NCBI RefSeq assembly: GCF_039536245.1
Contig: NZ_BAAAYN010000023.1
Location: forward strand, 316,875-380,874
DNA: 64,000 bases
Direction of reading: 5' to 3'
DNA from: Cryptosporangium minutisporangium
GTDB taxonomy: Bacteria > Actinomycetota > Actinomycetes > Mycobacteriales > Cryptosporangiaceae
Positions 18,060 through 34,667 of this stretch are shown piece by piece. Below the pieces are notes generated by a model, which saw only the letters and a list, made by a program, of their open reading frames with translations, made no database searches and had not been told where the DNA came from. The translations under genes were made by a program, and so were the position numbers. Position 1 is the stretch's first letter. Each line of letters starts with the position of its first letter.

Positions 18060-18961
18060 TGCTCCTCCTCCACGACGACGAGGGAGGACGACGTGCCCGG
18101 CCGCGCCGGTGGGCGGGCGGTGACGTCGCGCACCACCTCGGCCACCCGGCTCCGTTGTTCGGCGTCCAGCCGCTGGAACACCGGTCCGCGGTACCGCTGG
18201 TACCAGTCGGTGGCCCGCAGCCGGTCGAGCTCCTCCGGTGGTCGCGAGTCATCGCCTTTGCTGTGCGGGCCGATCCGCTGGGTGGCGAACTCCACCACGA
18301 GCGGACCGGCGCCGGCCCGGACCCGGCCCACCGGCTCGTCGAGCGACTGCCGGATCGTCGGCACGTCGTCGGTGCCGACGTAGTGGTGGGCGACGCCGAA
18401 CGCGGCGGCTCGGCCGGCGATCGTGCCGGCCATCGCCGCGCTCGTGGGAGTGCTCTGCGCGATGCCGTTGTGCTCCACCACGACCAGGACGGGCAATCGC
18501 CACAGCGCCGCCATGTTCAGCGCCTCGTAGACGGCTCCCTCACCCCAGGTGCCGTCACCGATGTAGACGCACGCCAACCGACCGGGCTCGCGGTGGGCCA
18601 CGTGGAGCGCGGCACCGGCCGCGACGGGGAGGCTCTCGCCCTGCACCCCGGTGGACAGGTACCGGCCGCGTCGCAGGTGCTGGCTGCCGCCCATCCCCCC
18701 GCTGACGGCCCCGACCCGGCCCAGGATCTCGGCGAGCAACCCAGCCGGGTCGTCGAACCGGGCCAGGTAGTGGCCGTGGCCACGGTGGTTGCTGAAGACG
18801 AAGTCGTCCGGGCTCAGCAGCGCACGAAGGGCGACCGGTACCGCTTCCTGCCCCAGGCAGGTGTGTGTCGTCCCGTGCAACTCCCCGCGCGCGAACAGGT
18901 CGAGCAGCGCGTACTCGAAGTGCCGGATCAGCAGCATCAGCCGCAGGTCGTCGTCGCTCAC
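18038..18961 (-). CDS. E1 alpha subunit (TPP-binding) of the same complex
   Basis: 307 residues from GTG 18961, which overlaps the stop of the glycosyltransferase by four bases (GTGA). This start gives VSDDDLRLMLLIRHFEYALLD, the normal E1alpha beginning; longer upstream frames read through the glycosyltransferase gene and are not credible. Thiamine diphosphate binding is shown by GDGTWGEGAVYEALN running to VVVEHNG. The family's THTCLGQEAVPVAL, NHRGHGHYLARFDD and GGMGGSQHL are present. The phosphorylation-loop region is GPHSKGDDSRPPEE. It decarboxylates a 2-oxoacid or cleaves a ketose and hands the C2/acyl piece to lipoyl-E2. The closest functional class (acetoin, pyruvate or ketose type) cannot be settled by eye. 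Confidence 0.9.
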   Translation of the reverse strand: MSDDDLRLMLLIRHFEYALLDLFARGELHGTTHTCLGQEAVPVALRALLSPDDFVFSNHRGHGHYLARFDDPAGLLAEILGRVGAVSGGMGGSQHLRRGRYLSTGVQGESLPVAAGAALHVAHREPGRLACVYIGDGTWGEGAVYEALNMAALWRLPVLVVVEHNGIAQSTPTSAAMAGTIAGRAAAFGVAHHYVGTDDVPTIRQSLDEPVGRVRAGAGPLVVEFATQRIGPHSKGDDSRPPEELDRLRATDWYQRYRGPVFQRLDAEQRSRVAEVVRDVTARPPARPGTSSSLVVVEEEQWQRANA

Positions 18962-20190
18962 GTCCGCGCCCTTCGCCGTGCGAGCACCGCCGCCAGCGCC
19001 CGCTGACGGGAAGGGCTGAGCGCGGCGCCCTCCGCCGAGGGCGCGGCCGGCGACAGGCCGTCCAGATACCGTTCCAGCGCTCCGGCGTCGAGGCCGCCGA
19101 CGAATTCCGCGGCCGCCTGCCTCCCCTGCTCCGCCAGCTCCGTGTAGTGCGACGGGTCGTCCAGGAGCCGCCGTAACGCGCTCCGCCAGGGAGTGATGTC
19201 CTGCGGAGGCACGATCGGCCGCGGATAGGCCTCGTCGGCGCGTTGGGGCCGGTACTCCCGGATGTGCTCGACCGGGAGGAGGTAGGGCACGCCGAGCTTC
19301 GCCTCGCGGAGCCCGCCCACGTCGCTGGCGAGCACCGGCACGCCGTGCAGCATCGCCTCGACGGCGGTGTACCCGAACGTCTCGTCCCACAGCGACGGCA
19401 TCAGCAGGATTCGCGTCCGCGCCAGCAGATCGGCGATGTCGTCCACCGGCTCGGCGAGCGCGATGTTGGGCCTGCGGGCCAGCTCGGCCTCCTCGGACGG
19501 CTCGGTTCCCCAGGTCGGGACCGCCAGGAAATCCACCTCCGGCTCGGCGTCGGCGAGCTCCAGCAGGATGCCCAGGCCCTTGAAACCGCACGGGTTGACG
19601 AGGGTGACCGCGCCGCGGTCCGGACGGCCGAGTCCCGGGTGCGGTCCACGGCCGTACACCGCGGGGTGTATCACCGTCGCGTCCAGGCCGCCCCACCGGT
19701 GTGCGTACTCCGCCGCGGTCCGGCTCACGGCCACCACCCCGGCGCAGCGCTGCACCAGCCGCATTCCGGAGCCGCCGGGGTAGAAGGACCGCGGCCCGAA
19801 CGGGAGCTGCTGGAGCGTGTGCAGCAGGTAGACGACCCGCCCGGGGGTCGCGCGCAGGGCGGTGCCGAGCATCAGCAGGCCGGGGTCGTCGGAGGGCACC
19901 AGGGTCCAGTCGGGTCGCTCGGCGGCGGCCACCCGCGCGACGTGGGCCGCCAGGCCGGCGGCGGAGGCGACCGCGTGCACCTCCACACCGCGATGGGTGA
20001 ACGTCAGGACGCCGTCGACCAGCCGCGATTCCGGCAGCGACTCGATCGAGGACCCGTGCAACGGGGTGACCGCGACGCAGCGGTGCCCCGCGGCCGCGAG
20101 GTCCTCCAGCAGGATCCGGTTGGATTTGGTGGCGCCCCCGTGGCCGGGCAGGTACCGCATGTTCTGCGCCAGCAGGATCCGCATCGTCAT
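18958..20190 (-). CDS. GT4-family glycosyltransferase in the NRPS operon
   Basis: 410 residues from ATG 20190, which overlaps the carrier-protein stop (ATGA). The fold is GT-B: RILLAQNMRYLPGHGGATKS at the N-terminus, a hinge around VAVSRTAAEYAHRWGG, and the nucleotide-sugar site MPSLWDETFGYTAVEAM with the EX7E pair, followed by HGVPVLASDVGGLRE. It should transfer a sugar from an NDP- or GDP-sugar. Its place inside the operon suggests the peptide, or an intermediate on a carrier, is glycosylated. The last 20 residues (ALSPSRQRALAAVLARRR) are basic and helical and resemble the N-terminal segment of the NRPS proteins in this operon, possibly a docking element. Confidence 0.88.
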   Translation of the reverse strand: MTMRILLAQNMRYLPGHGGATKSNRILLEDLAAAGHRCVAVTPLHGSSIESLPESRLVDGVLTFTHRGVEVHAVASAAGLAAHVARVAAAERPDWTLVPSDDPGLLMLGTALRATPGRVVYLLHTLQQLPFGPRSFYPGGSGMRLVQRCAGVVAVSRTAAEYAHRWGGLDATVIHPAVYGRGPHPGLGRPDRGAVTLVNPCGFKGLGILLELADAEPEVDFLAVPTWGTEPSEEAELARRPNIALAEPVDDIADLLARTRILLMPSLWDETFGYTAVEAMLHGVPVLASDVGGLREAKLGVPYLLPVEHIREYRPQRADEAYPRPIVPPQDITPWRSALRRLLDDPSHYTELAEQGRQAAAEFVGGLDAGALERYLDGLSPAAPSAEGAALSPSRQRALAAVLARRRART

Positions 20191-20537
20191 TCGTTCTCGG
20201 CCAGGAGAGCCGCCAGTTCGTCCTCGGACATCCGGTCCAGTTCCGCGAGCGCCAGCGCGAGTTCGTCGGCGTCGGCGGCCTCCAGCCGGGCGGCGGTCAC
20301 GACCCTCGCCACGGCCGCGATCGTCAGGTCCGTTTCGAACAGGGCGTCGATCGGGAGCTCCAGGCCCAACTCCTCCTGCACCGTCGCCAGGAACCGGACC
20401 AGCGTCAACGACTGACCACCCAGCGCGAAGAAGTCGTCCTGCACCGACGTCGGCGCCAGACCCAGGCCGATCCAGATCCGCGCGACCGCCGCCTCGGTGG
20501 CGTCGGCGCCCTCCGGTACTCCCGCTGTCGTCGTCAT
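20187..20537 (-). CDS. Free-standing thiolation (carrier) protein
   Basis: 116 residues from ATG 20537, which overlaps the MbtH stop by one base (TGATG). A longer frame exists but would cover the MbtH gene. The phosphopantetheine site is DDFFALGGQSLTLVRFL, the Ser following GGQ. It is shaped like NRPS/PKS carrier domains (ARIWIGLGLAPTSVQDDFF, ELPIDALFETDLTIAAVA). The C-terminus is an acidic helix, ELDRMSEDELAALLAENE, like the C-terminal tail of NRPS-A. A discrete carrier next to E1/E2 genes suggests it receives the acyl or C2 unit they make, or carries a substrate for glycosylation. Neither role is proven by the sequence. Confidence 0.9.
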   Translation of the reverse strand: MTTTAGVPEGADATEAAVARIWIGLGLAPTSVQDDFFALGGQSLTLVRFLATVQEELGLELPIDALFETDLTIAAVARVVTAARLEAADADELALALAELDRMSEDELAALLAENE

Positions 20538-20733
20538 CAGGCCTCCCCTCGGGTACGCGCACTCAACGGGCGCATGTCGGTCCACACGGCGTCGATGTGA
20601 TCCAGGCACTGCTGCCGGGCACCGACCGTGCCCTCCGCCCGCCAGCCGGCCGGGCGCTCCTCGTCGCATGGCCAGATCGAGTACTGCTCCTCGTCGTTGA
20701 CGACGACCTGGTACTCCCGCTCCACCGGCTCGC

Positions 20734-20737
<4 letters not shown>
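20537..20737 (-). CDS. mbtH: MbtH-like NRPS chaperone
   Basis: 66 residues from GTG 20737 (GTGA overlap with the NRPS-B stop). It contains the full family signature [10 protein letters not shown], then [20 protein letters not shown], then WTDMRPLS. MbtH proteins bind adenylation domains and are needed for their solubility or activity. Here it most likely serves the three A domains of NRPS-A and NRPS-B. It is too short to stand out unless sought, and the long frame around it to 21565 is only the antisense or shifted reading of NRPS-B. Confidence 0.95.
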
Positions 20738-26273
<5,536 letters not shown>

Positions 26274-26277
<4 letters not shown>

Positions 26278-29200
26278 CGCGTCGGCCTCTCGTCGGCGGC
26301 GGGCAGGGTCTCGTCGGCGAGCAGTGCCGCCGCCTCGACGTCGGAGAGGTCGGCGAGATCGGCGAGCAGCGCCTCCTCGACCGCGGCGGCGAACTGCTCC
26401 AGCACCGGGTACTGGAACACCGCACGCAGCGGTACGCGCACTCCCGCCGCGCCGCGTAACCGGGCGAGCATCTTCATCGCCAGTAGCGAGTGCCCGCCTC
26501 CGGCGAAGAAGTCGGCGTAGAGCCCGACCCGATCCAGGCCGAGCACGTCCGCCCAGACCTCGGCGACCAGCTCCTCCGCGGCCGTCCGCGGCGCGACGTA
26601 CGGCGCCGGGCGCGAGGGAGTCGCCCGTGGCAGGGGTAGCGGGGGTGGCGCGGCCGACCCGCGGCCGGCCACCGTGGACAGCGGCGCGTCGGGATCGGTG
26701 AGCAGGGCGGTCAGCAGCGCGCCGAAGCGGTCCGCCACCCGCCGGACGGTGTCCCGCTCGAACAGCTCGGTGCGGTACCCGAAGACCAACCGCAGCCCGG
26801 AGCGCGTCCGCCAGGCGTCGAGGCTGAGGTCGAACTTGACCTGGCGGTGCTCGCCGTCGAAGAACTCGGCGTGGACACCGGGCAGGACCTCGGTTCCGGC
26901 GGCCTCCTCGGTGTGCAGGACGAACATGGTCTGGAACAGCGGTGTGCGGCTCAGGTCCCGGGGGACGTCGAGCGCTCCGAGGAGCCGGTCGAACGGGACG
27001 TCCTGGTGTGCGTAGGCCTCGAGCGCGACGTCCCGGGTCCGGGCCAGCAGCCGCCGGAACGTCGGGTCGCCGGACAGGTCACCCCGGAGCGCCAGCGTGT
27101 TGACGAAGAAGCCGATCAGGTCGGCCACCTCCACACGGGGCCGGTTCTCGATCGGCGACCCGACGCAGATGTCGTCGTGGCCGGTCAGCTGCGCGAGCAG
27201 CACCTGGTACGCCGCGAGCAGCACCATGAACGGGGTGCCGGTCGTCTCGGCGGCGAGGCGTTGCACGCTGCGGGACACCGCAGCGGGCAGGTCGAGCACC
27301 AGGAAGTCGCCCGCCGACCCCGGCACCGGCGGGCGCGGGCGGTCGGTCGGCAGGTCCAGCGGACGCACGTCGGCGAGCTGCCGCCGCCAGTACGCCAACG
27401 AGTCGCCCGCCGGCTGGACTCGCTGCCACAGCGCGTAGTCCGCGTACTGCACGGGCAGGTCGGGTAGCTCGGGTTCGAACCCCGAGGCGAGGGCGGCGTA
27501 GGCCCGGTGCACCTCGGCGACGAGCAGCCCCGCCGATCGGCCGTCACCGGCGATGTGGTGGACGACGACGGCCAGCACGTGGTCGTCGTCGGAGAGCCGG
27601 ACCAACCCGGCGCGGATCAGCGGTCCGGTGGCGAGGTCGAACGGCGCGTTCGTCCACCCGGCGACGATCCGCCGGGCCTCCGCCTCGCCATCGCCGTCGG
27701 CCCGGACGAGCTCGACTCCGGTCGGCGGCAGGACTTCTTGAACCGGCTCGCCGTCGAACTCGAGGAACCGGGTCCGGAGCGCCTCGTGCCGGTTCACGAC
27801 CACTCCGAGTGCGCCTTCGAGGAGGTCGGGATCGACCGGGCCGCGCAGTCGGTACGCCAGGTAGATGTTGTAGGAGGCATCGTCCGGATCGAGCTGCTGC
27901 AGGAACCACAGCCGCTCCTGGCCGAGGGAGAGAGGGACCGGACCGGCGTCGGCCGGACGGGCGAGAACGGGCCGGTCCACCGCGCCCGGCCGGGCCCGCA
28001 GCCGGTCGATCACCGTGGCCAGGCCGGCGACCGTGGGCGCACTGAACAGGTGCCGGACCGTCAGGGCGCAGTCGGCAGCGGTGCACAGTCGGGCGATCGC
28101 GCTGATGGCAAGCAGCGAGTGGCCGCCGAGCGCGAAGAAGTTGTCGTGCACCCCGATGCGGTCCGGACCGAGGACGGCGGCCCACACCTGGGCGACCAGT
28201 TCCTCGGTCGGCGTGCGCGGCGCCACGAAGTCCGTGGCCGACCGGGTCTCCGGAGCGGGCAGAGCGCGACGGTCCACCTTGCCGCTGGTGGTCAGCGGGA
28301 TCTCGTCGAGGACCACAAGGTGTGCCGGAACGAGGAAGGAGGGCAGCCGCTCGGCCAGTCCGGCGCGCAGGTCCGCCGGGCGCAGGTCGCCGGGCGCACC
28401 CTGGTCGGCCCGCTCGCCGGTCACGTAGCCGACGAGGGTCCGGTGGCCCGCCGCATCCGTCCGGGGAACCACCACCGCCCGGCGAACCCCGGGCTGCGCG
28501 GTCAGCGCCGCCTCGACCTCCCCCAGTTCCACGCGGTAACCGCGGATCTTCACCTGGTCGTCGAGTCGGCCGAGGAACTCCAGCTGGCCGTCGGCCCGCC
28601 AGCGCACCCGATCGCCGGTGCGGTACATGCGGGCTCCGGGCCGCCCGAAAGGGTCGGGCCGGAAACGGTCCGCGGTGAGCCCGGGGCGCCCGAGGTAGCC
28701 GCGGGCCAGGCCGGCGCCAGCGATCCACAGCTCCCCCGGCACCCCGGTCGGCGCCAGCGTGCCCCGGTCGTCGAGGACGTAGAGCCGGGTCCGCCCGATC
28801 GGCCGGCCGATCGGCGGCTGTCCCTCGACGTCGCGTTCACCGAGGGCGGCGGCGGTGGCGATGACCGTGGTCTCGGTCGGGCCGTACGTGTTGAGTACTT
28901 CGACCCGGTCGCCGACCCGGTGCCGCCAAGTGGCGAGCGCGTCGGCGTGCACCTGGTCCGCGCCGAGAATCAGCAGCCGCAGCCCGGCCGGGATCGGAAC
29001 CTGGTCGAGCGTGGCCACCAGCTCGTGCCAGTAGGGAGTAGGAAGGTCGAGCACGGTGATGTCGGCGCCGCCCAGTAACTCGGGAAGATCCCGACCGGGT
29101 GGGAGGAGCACCAGCCGCGCCCCCGAGGCGAGCGCCGGCCACACCTCCTCGACGTGGGTGTCGAAGCTGACCGAGGCGAACTGCACCACCCGATCGGCCG

Positions 29201-32200
29201 GGGTCAACGCGTACCGGCTGCGCATCCACGCCACCCGGGCGGCCAGCGCGTGGCGGGACACGGCGACGCCTTTCGGCGTCCCGGTCGAGCCAGAGGTGTA
29301 GATGACGTACGCCGTCGCACCGGAGGACGGTGGAACGGTCGACCCGGGCTCGGAGGTGCGGTCGTCCACGCACACCAGGTGTTCCACCGGCGGCAGCTGC
29401 CCGGCCCGTCGGGCTTCGGTGACCAGGACGGTGGCGCCGCTGTCGCGCAGCAGGAACTCGATCCGTGCGCGCGGGTACCCGACGTCGATCGGCACGTACG
29501 CGCCGCCGGCCTTGAGCACCGCGAGCAGCGTCACGATCAGATCCGCGGTCCGCGGCAGTGCCACGGCGACCGGGACCTCGGCCTCGACGCCGAGCGTCCG
29601 CAGGCGGGCTGCGAGCCCGTCGGCCCGCTGATCGAGCTCCGCGTAGGTGAGTTCGTGCTCCCCGTCGAGGACCGCGATCGCGTCCGGCCGGGCCAGTGTC
29701 CGGGCGGCGACCAGCGCCACGACGTCCTCGGCCGGGCCGTCCGCCGGGCCTTCGCCGAGAGCCAGCAGCCGGGAGCGCTCCGCCGCCGGTATCAGATCCA
29801 GGGTGGACAGTGGTCGGTCCGGCCCGGCGACCGCGGCTCGCAGCAAGTCTTCCAGCCGTTCGGCCAGGCCGGCGACGGTCGAGGAGTCGAACAGGTCGGT
29901 CCGGTAGTTGATCGAGAGCTCGAGGCCGGTCGGCTCCCGCCAGAGCTCCGCCAGCAGGTCGAACTTCGCCTGGGCGACGCCGTCGGCGAAGAGCTCGGCC
30001 CGGACGCCCGGCAGCACGTCGGTGCCCGCGCTGTCCTCGGTGTGCAAGATCAGCATCGTTTGGAAGATCGGCGAGTAGCCGGCGTCGCGCGGCAGGTTCC
30101 AGGCGGCGGCCAGCCGCTCGAACGGAATGCGCGGATGGGCGTACGCGGCGAGCGCGGTCTCCCGGGTCCGGCTCAGTAGCTCACCGAAGCTCGGATCGTC
30201 GGCCAGGTCGGCCCGCAACGCCAGCGTGTGGGTGAACATCCCGATGAGCGGCGCGAGCTCGGGCCGGGCTCGGTCGGAGATCGACGTGCCGACGCAGAGG
30301 TCGGTCTGCCCGCTCAGCCGGGACAGCAACGCCTGGTATCCCGCCAGCAGCACCATGAACAGCGTGCACCGGTGTGCGGTGGCCAGTCGTTCGAGCGCCT
30401 CGGTGAGCTCGGCCGGCAGGGAGCGGCGCACGAACGCACCGCGGGAGCTGGGCGTCGACGGCCGCGGTCGATCGGTCGGCACGTCCAGCACCGGCACGCC
30501 GGCGAGCTGGTCCTGCCAGTACGCCAGCGCCTCGTCCTCTCCGGCGCGAACCACGTCGCGTTCCCAGACCGCGAAGTCGGAGTACTGGACCGGCAGGTCG
30601 GGAAGCGCCCCTACGGCGTATGCGGCGCGGATCTCGTCGACGAGGATCCGCAACGACTGGCCGTCGCCCCCGATGTGGTGCACGACCAGGCACCAGACGT
30701 GGTCGTCGGGGCCCAGCCGGATGAGGCCCGCCCGGACCAGCGGCCCACGCGCCAGGTCGAACGGGGTGTTCGTCCATCCGGCCACGACCCGGCAGGCCTC
30801 CTCGGCGCCGGATGCGTCCACCCGCTCCAGCGGCACCCGCGCTGGCGGCAGCACCTCCTGCACCGGCTCGCCCTCCCCGAGCACGAACCGGGTGCGCAGT
30901 GCCTCGTGGCGATCGACCACTTCGTTGAGCGCCCGCTCCAGGGCATCCGAGTCGATCCGACCGTGCAGCCGGTAGGCCAGCGGCATGTTGTAGGAGGCGT
31001 CCGCGGGATCGAGCTGGTGCAGGAACCACAGCTGCTCCTGCCCGCGGGAGAGCGGCGCCGGACCGGCGGTTCCGGACCGGACGGTCACCGGCGGCAGGGG
31101 CACGACGGCCGATCCCGCGTCGAGCGCGGCGGCCAGGTCGGCGACGACGGGGTGGGCGAAGAGCGACGCGACGCCGACCTCGCGGTCGAGCCGGCCCGAC
31201 AGCCGGGCAGCGATCGCCATCGCGAGCAGCGAGTGGCCACCGAGCAGCAGGAAGTCGTCGGTCGCGCCGACCCGCTCGCGGCCGAGGACGTCCCGGAACA
31301 CCTCCGCGACGACCTCCTCGGTGGGTGTCCGCGGCGGCCGGTAGTCGTCGGCAGGCTCGGCACCGACCTCGGGCGTCGGCAGCGCAGCGCGGTCGAGCTT
31401 GCCGTTGGGCGTCAGCGGCAACCGCTCCAGGGCGACGTACCGGCGCGGCAGCAGGTAGTCGGGCAGGGCCCCCGCCAGTCCGGTGCGCAGGCCGGCCGGG
31501 TCCCACGGCACGCCGGGGGCCGGTACGACGTAGGCGACCAGGTGTCGTTCCCCGGTCACGTCCCCGCCGACGGCGACCGCGGCCTCGGCGACGCCGTGGA
31601 TCCCGGCCAGGTGGTTCTCGATCTCGCCGAGCTCGACGCGGTGTCCGTTCAGCTTCACCTGGTCGTCGGTCCGACCGAGGAAGACGAGTTGCCCGTCGCC
31701 GCGCCAGCGGGCCAGGTCGCCGGTGCGGTACAGCCGTGCGCCGGGTGGGCCTTCGGGGTCCGGCCGGAACTTGTCGGCGGTCAGTGCCGGGCGGTCGAGG
31801 TACCCACGGGCCACTCCGAGGCCCGCGATCCACAGCTCGCCGGGCGCCCCGATCGGCACCGGGCGTCCGTCCGGAGCGCGCAGATCGACCCGGGTGTTGG
31901 CGAGCGGCGTGCCGATCACCACGTCGACGACGTCCGTGGGCACCTCCCACGCGCAGGACCACACCGTGGTCTCGGTCGGTCCGTAGACGTTGACCAGCCG
32001 ACCGACTCGGGACCGCAGCTGCCGGGCGAGCGCAGGCGGCAGTGCCTCGCCACCCGCCAGGGCGGTCACCTCCGGGTCGTCGAATCCGCCGGCGAGGAGG
32101 AGCCGCCACCGCGACGGCGTGGTCTGGACGTGGGTGACGCCGGTGCGGCGGATCAGGTCCGTGAGCGCGACGCCGTCCCGGGCCGCCGCCTCGTCCGCCA

Positions 32201-34436
32201 CGACGAGCCGCGCTCCGGACGCCAGCGGCAGGTAGAGCTCGAGCGCCGCGATGTCGAACGCGAGCGAGGTCACCGCCAGCCACCGGTCGGCCGGGCCGGC
32301 GCCCAGCCGACGCGCGAAATCGGCGATCAGGTTGCCCAGCGCCCGGTGCTCCACGGCGACGCCCTTGGGCCGTCCGGTGGAGCCCGAGGTGTAGAGGACG
32401 TAGGCGACGTCGTCGGGAGCGGCCACGATCGCTTCGTCGTGGGGGCGCTCGGCGTCCGGCTCGTCGACGAGGAGCACCGTGGCCCCGGTCGTCGGCAGGC
32501 GATCGTGCAGCGCGCTCTCGGTCACCAGCACCGCGGCTCGGCAATCGGCGAGCACGAAGGCCTGACGCTCGGCCGGGTACTCCGGATCGATCGGTACGTA
32601 CGCTCCTCCCGCACGCCACACCGCCAACGTGGCGACCACCATTCGGGGCGAGCGCTCCAGACAGACCGCCACGAGCGTGCCGCGACGGCAGCCGGCCGCG
32701 CGCAGCCGCGCGGCCAGGGCGTCCACTTCCCGGCCCAGGTCGCCGTAGGTCAGCTCGGCCCCCGTGCCGATCACGGCCATCCGGTCCGGCGTCGTTCGCA
32801 TCCGCTCGGCGATGAGTTCGGCCCCCGTGCCGATCACGGCCATCCGGTCCGGCGTCGTTCGCATCCGCTCGGCGATGAGTTCGGCCACGCCTGCCGTCGG
32901 CACCGGACGCGCGGTGTCGTTCCACCGGCGCAGCGTCTCCCGGTCCCCCAGCGTGGGAAGGGCGGCCGTCGCCAGAAGGACGCCCGGCTCGTCGGCCAGG
33001 ACGTCGACCAGCGTCCGGTACGTGTCGGCGAACCGTTCGACCGCCCCGGGTTCCGCTGCCCCCGGTGGGTAGCGGAACGTCAGGTCGGTGCTTCCGCCGG
33101 GCAGCGGCGTCGCCTCGACAGTGAGGTCGAGGGCGTCCGCGCCGACTTCGTGGTGCCACACCGTGGTCGCCAGTCCGGGCCAGGCGCCCTCGTCGGCCCG
33201 GTGCCGATGGACGTGGAGTGCGACCTGGAAGAGCGGGTGAGCACCGCCGCGGCGGATCGTCGCGGTCCGCGCGACCACCTCGTCGAACGGCACTTCGTGG
33301 GCGAATGCCTCCAGCACCGTGGTGCGCACGCGCTGCACCACGTCGACGAAGGTCTCCGCGCCGTCGAGATCGGTCCGCAGCACCAGCGGGTTGAGGAAGC
33401 AGCCGACCAGCGGCTCCAGCTCCGTCCGGGTCCGGCCGGCCGAGACCGTCCCCACGGTGATGTCGTTCGACTGCGTGTACCGGCCGAGGACCACCGTGAG
33501 CACCGCGAGAAGGGTGACGAACGGCGTGGGGTTCCCGCTGATCGCGCGCAGCCGGTCCAGTCGGCCCGACGCCAGGCGCAGGCGCACGCTCTCGGTACCA
33601 CCGCCCGCCGGTCGGAGCAGGAACGGCAGGTTCAGTTCGGCGGGCGGGGTGGCGAGCCGGTTCCGCCAGTACTCCGCGTTCGACGTCGACGGGGCCTGGT
33701 CGGCGAGCCAGGACGCGTAGTCCGCGTACTCGACTCCCGACGCCTCCGGAATCCTCGTCGTCGCACCGACCGCCCTCGCGTACCCGGCCGCGAGATCACG
33801 CAGCACGATGTCGACGGACTGTTCGTCGAAGGCGATGTGGTGGCCGGCGAAGAGCAGGACGTGGTCGTCGTCGCCGAGGCGGCAGAGCGTCACCCGGAAC
33901 AGTGGGCCCCGGGCCAGGTCGAACCGTTCGGCAGCGGCGGCAGCGGTGACCTCCCCGGCACGCGCCTCGCGGTCGTCGACGGGCAGATCGGTGAGGTCGA
34001 CGACGTCGAGCCGCGCCTCGGTCGTCGGCAGCACGAATTGGTGGGGCGCACCGCCCACGACCTGGTAGCGGGTCCGCATCGACTCGTGGCGGGCCACCAC
34101 CTCGGACAGCGCCGTGCGCAGCGCCTCGGGTCGGAGGGCGCCGCGCAGCCGGAGGCCGAACGTCGCGTTCGGCACCACCACCCGCCCGGACTCGACCTGG
34201 TCGGCGAGCCACATCCGCGTCTGCGCGGGTGTGCACGGGAACGCGCGCCCGTCCCGGGGCAGGACGGGGATGGCTGACACCCCGTGGTCGCCACGGTCGC
34301 GGGCGGCGAGGAGGGCCGCCAGGGCCGCACGCCGCCGCGGATCCAGTCCGGCGAGGCGGTCGGCGCCGGATCCGGCGCCCGGACCGGCACTCAGGTGGGG
34401 GTCGGCGGGTAACGAGCCGACGACAGGGAGAGCCAT
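26274..34436 (-). CDS. NRPS-A: C-A(Gly)-T-C-A-T-C-T three-module synthetase
   Basis: 2720 residues. C1 about 60-500, A1 about 515-1020, T1 with Ser1069; C2 about 1125-1560, A2 about 1565-2060, T2 with Ser2107; C3 about 2165-2580, T3 with Ser2650. No A domain lies between C3 and T3, only a 30-residue Pro-rich linker. C2 and C3 have HHIGGDG and HHIAGDG; C1 has HHIAFDE, losing the final Gly. The A1 pocket reads D-I-L-Q-L-G-V-V-W-K, close to glycine codes. A2 reads D-T-E-D-I-G-T-V-I-K; the two acidic pocket residues suggest a basic amino acid (lysine-like), less surely. No epimerase is present. A 63-base in-frame duplication sits at the A1 entrance. The C-terminus is acidic (LSDVEAAALLADE). It starts the operon at ATG 34436 and begins with C1, so an acyl starter is possible. 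Confidence 0.93.
32755..32880 (-). repeat. Perfect 63-base in-frame tandem duplication within NRPS-A
   Basis: 32755-32817 and 32818-32880 are identical, followed by six more matching bases. On the coding strand each copy encodes 21 residues (AELIAERMRTTPDRMAVIGTG), residues about 518-559, just before the A1 domain core (ELTYGDL). The second copy continues into normal A-domain sequence. The duplication keeps the frame, so the protein has an extra helix and strand at the C1-A1 junction. It is either a recent slippage event or an assembly error. Confidence 0.95.
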
Positions 34437-34667
34437 GAACGTAACCCCCGAAACGTCATCGCGATTGTCTGGATGTGTTGCGGATCGACAGTGCGGGAAG
34501 GCTCGATGAGCCGCCGGGTCTCATGAGAGCGCTTTCAGACGTGGCGAACGGTACTAACCGTGCTACGTAGCGTCAAGAGTTGAGTTAACCCGTTCGTCAT
34601 CTCCCGGCGAGCCGTCCAGACCGGACTAGTCATTGAGGACGCGCACCGTCCTGTGGATACTCGGCCG
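34437..34667. promoter_or_regulatory. Divergent promoter region between the NRPS operon and the GT1 gene, with palindromes
   Basis: About 230 bases separate the two start codons. Within them lie ACGGT-ACTA-ACCGT (34548-34561) and, directly after it, a ten-base perfect palindrome GCTACGTAGC (34562-34571). Their adjacency suggests operator sites for a regulator of both directions. No pathway regulator gene is next to the cluster. A GGGGG stretch upstream of the NRPS ATG could be its ribosome site. No convincing -35/-10 pair could be fixed. Confidence 0.5.

Noticed and set aside
32755-32880. Repeat considered as a CRISPR or satellite array
   Set aside because: Only two copies with no spacer, inside a coding frame.
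30228-34277. Plus-strand open frame of about 1350 codons opposite NRPS-A
   Set aside because: Same reason: the opposite strand encodes recognisable C, A and T domains throughout.
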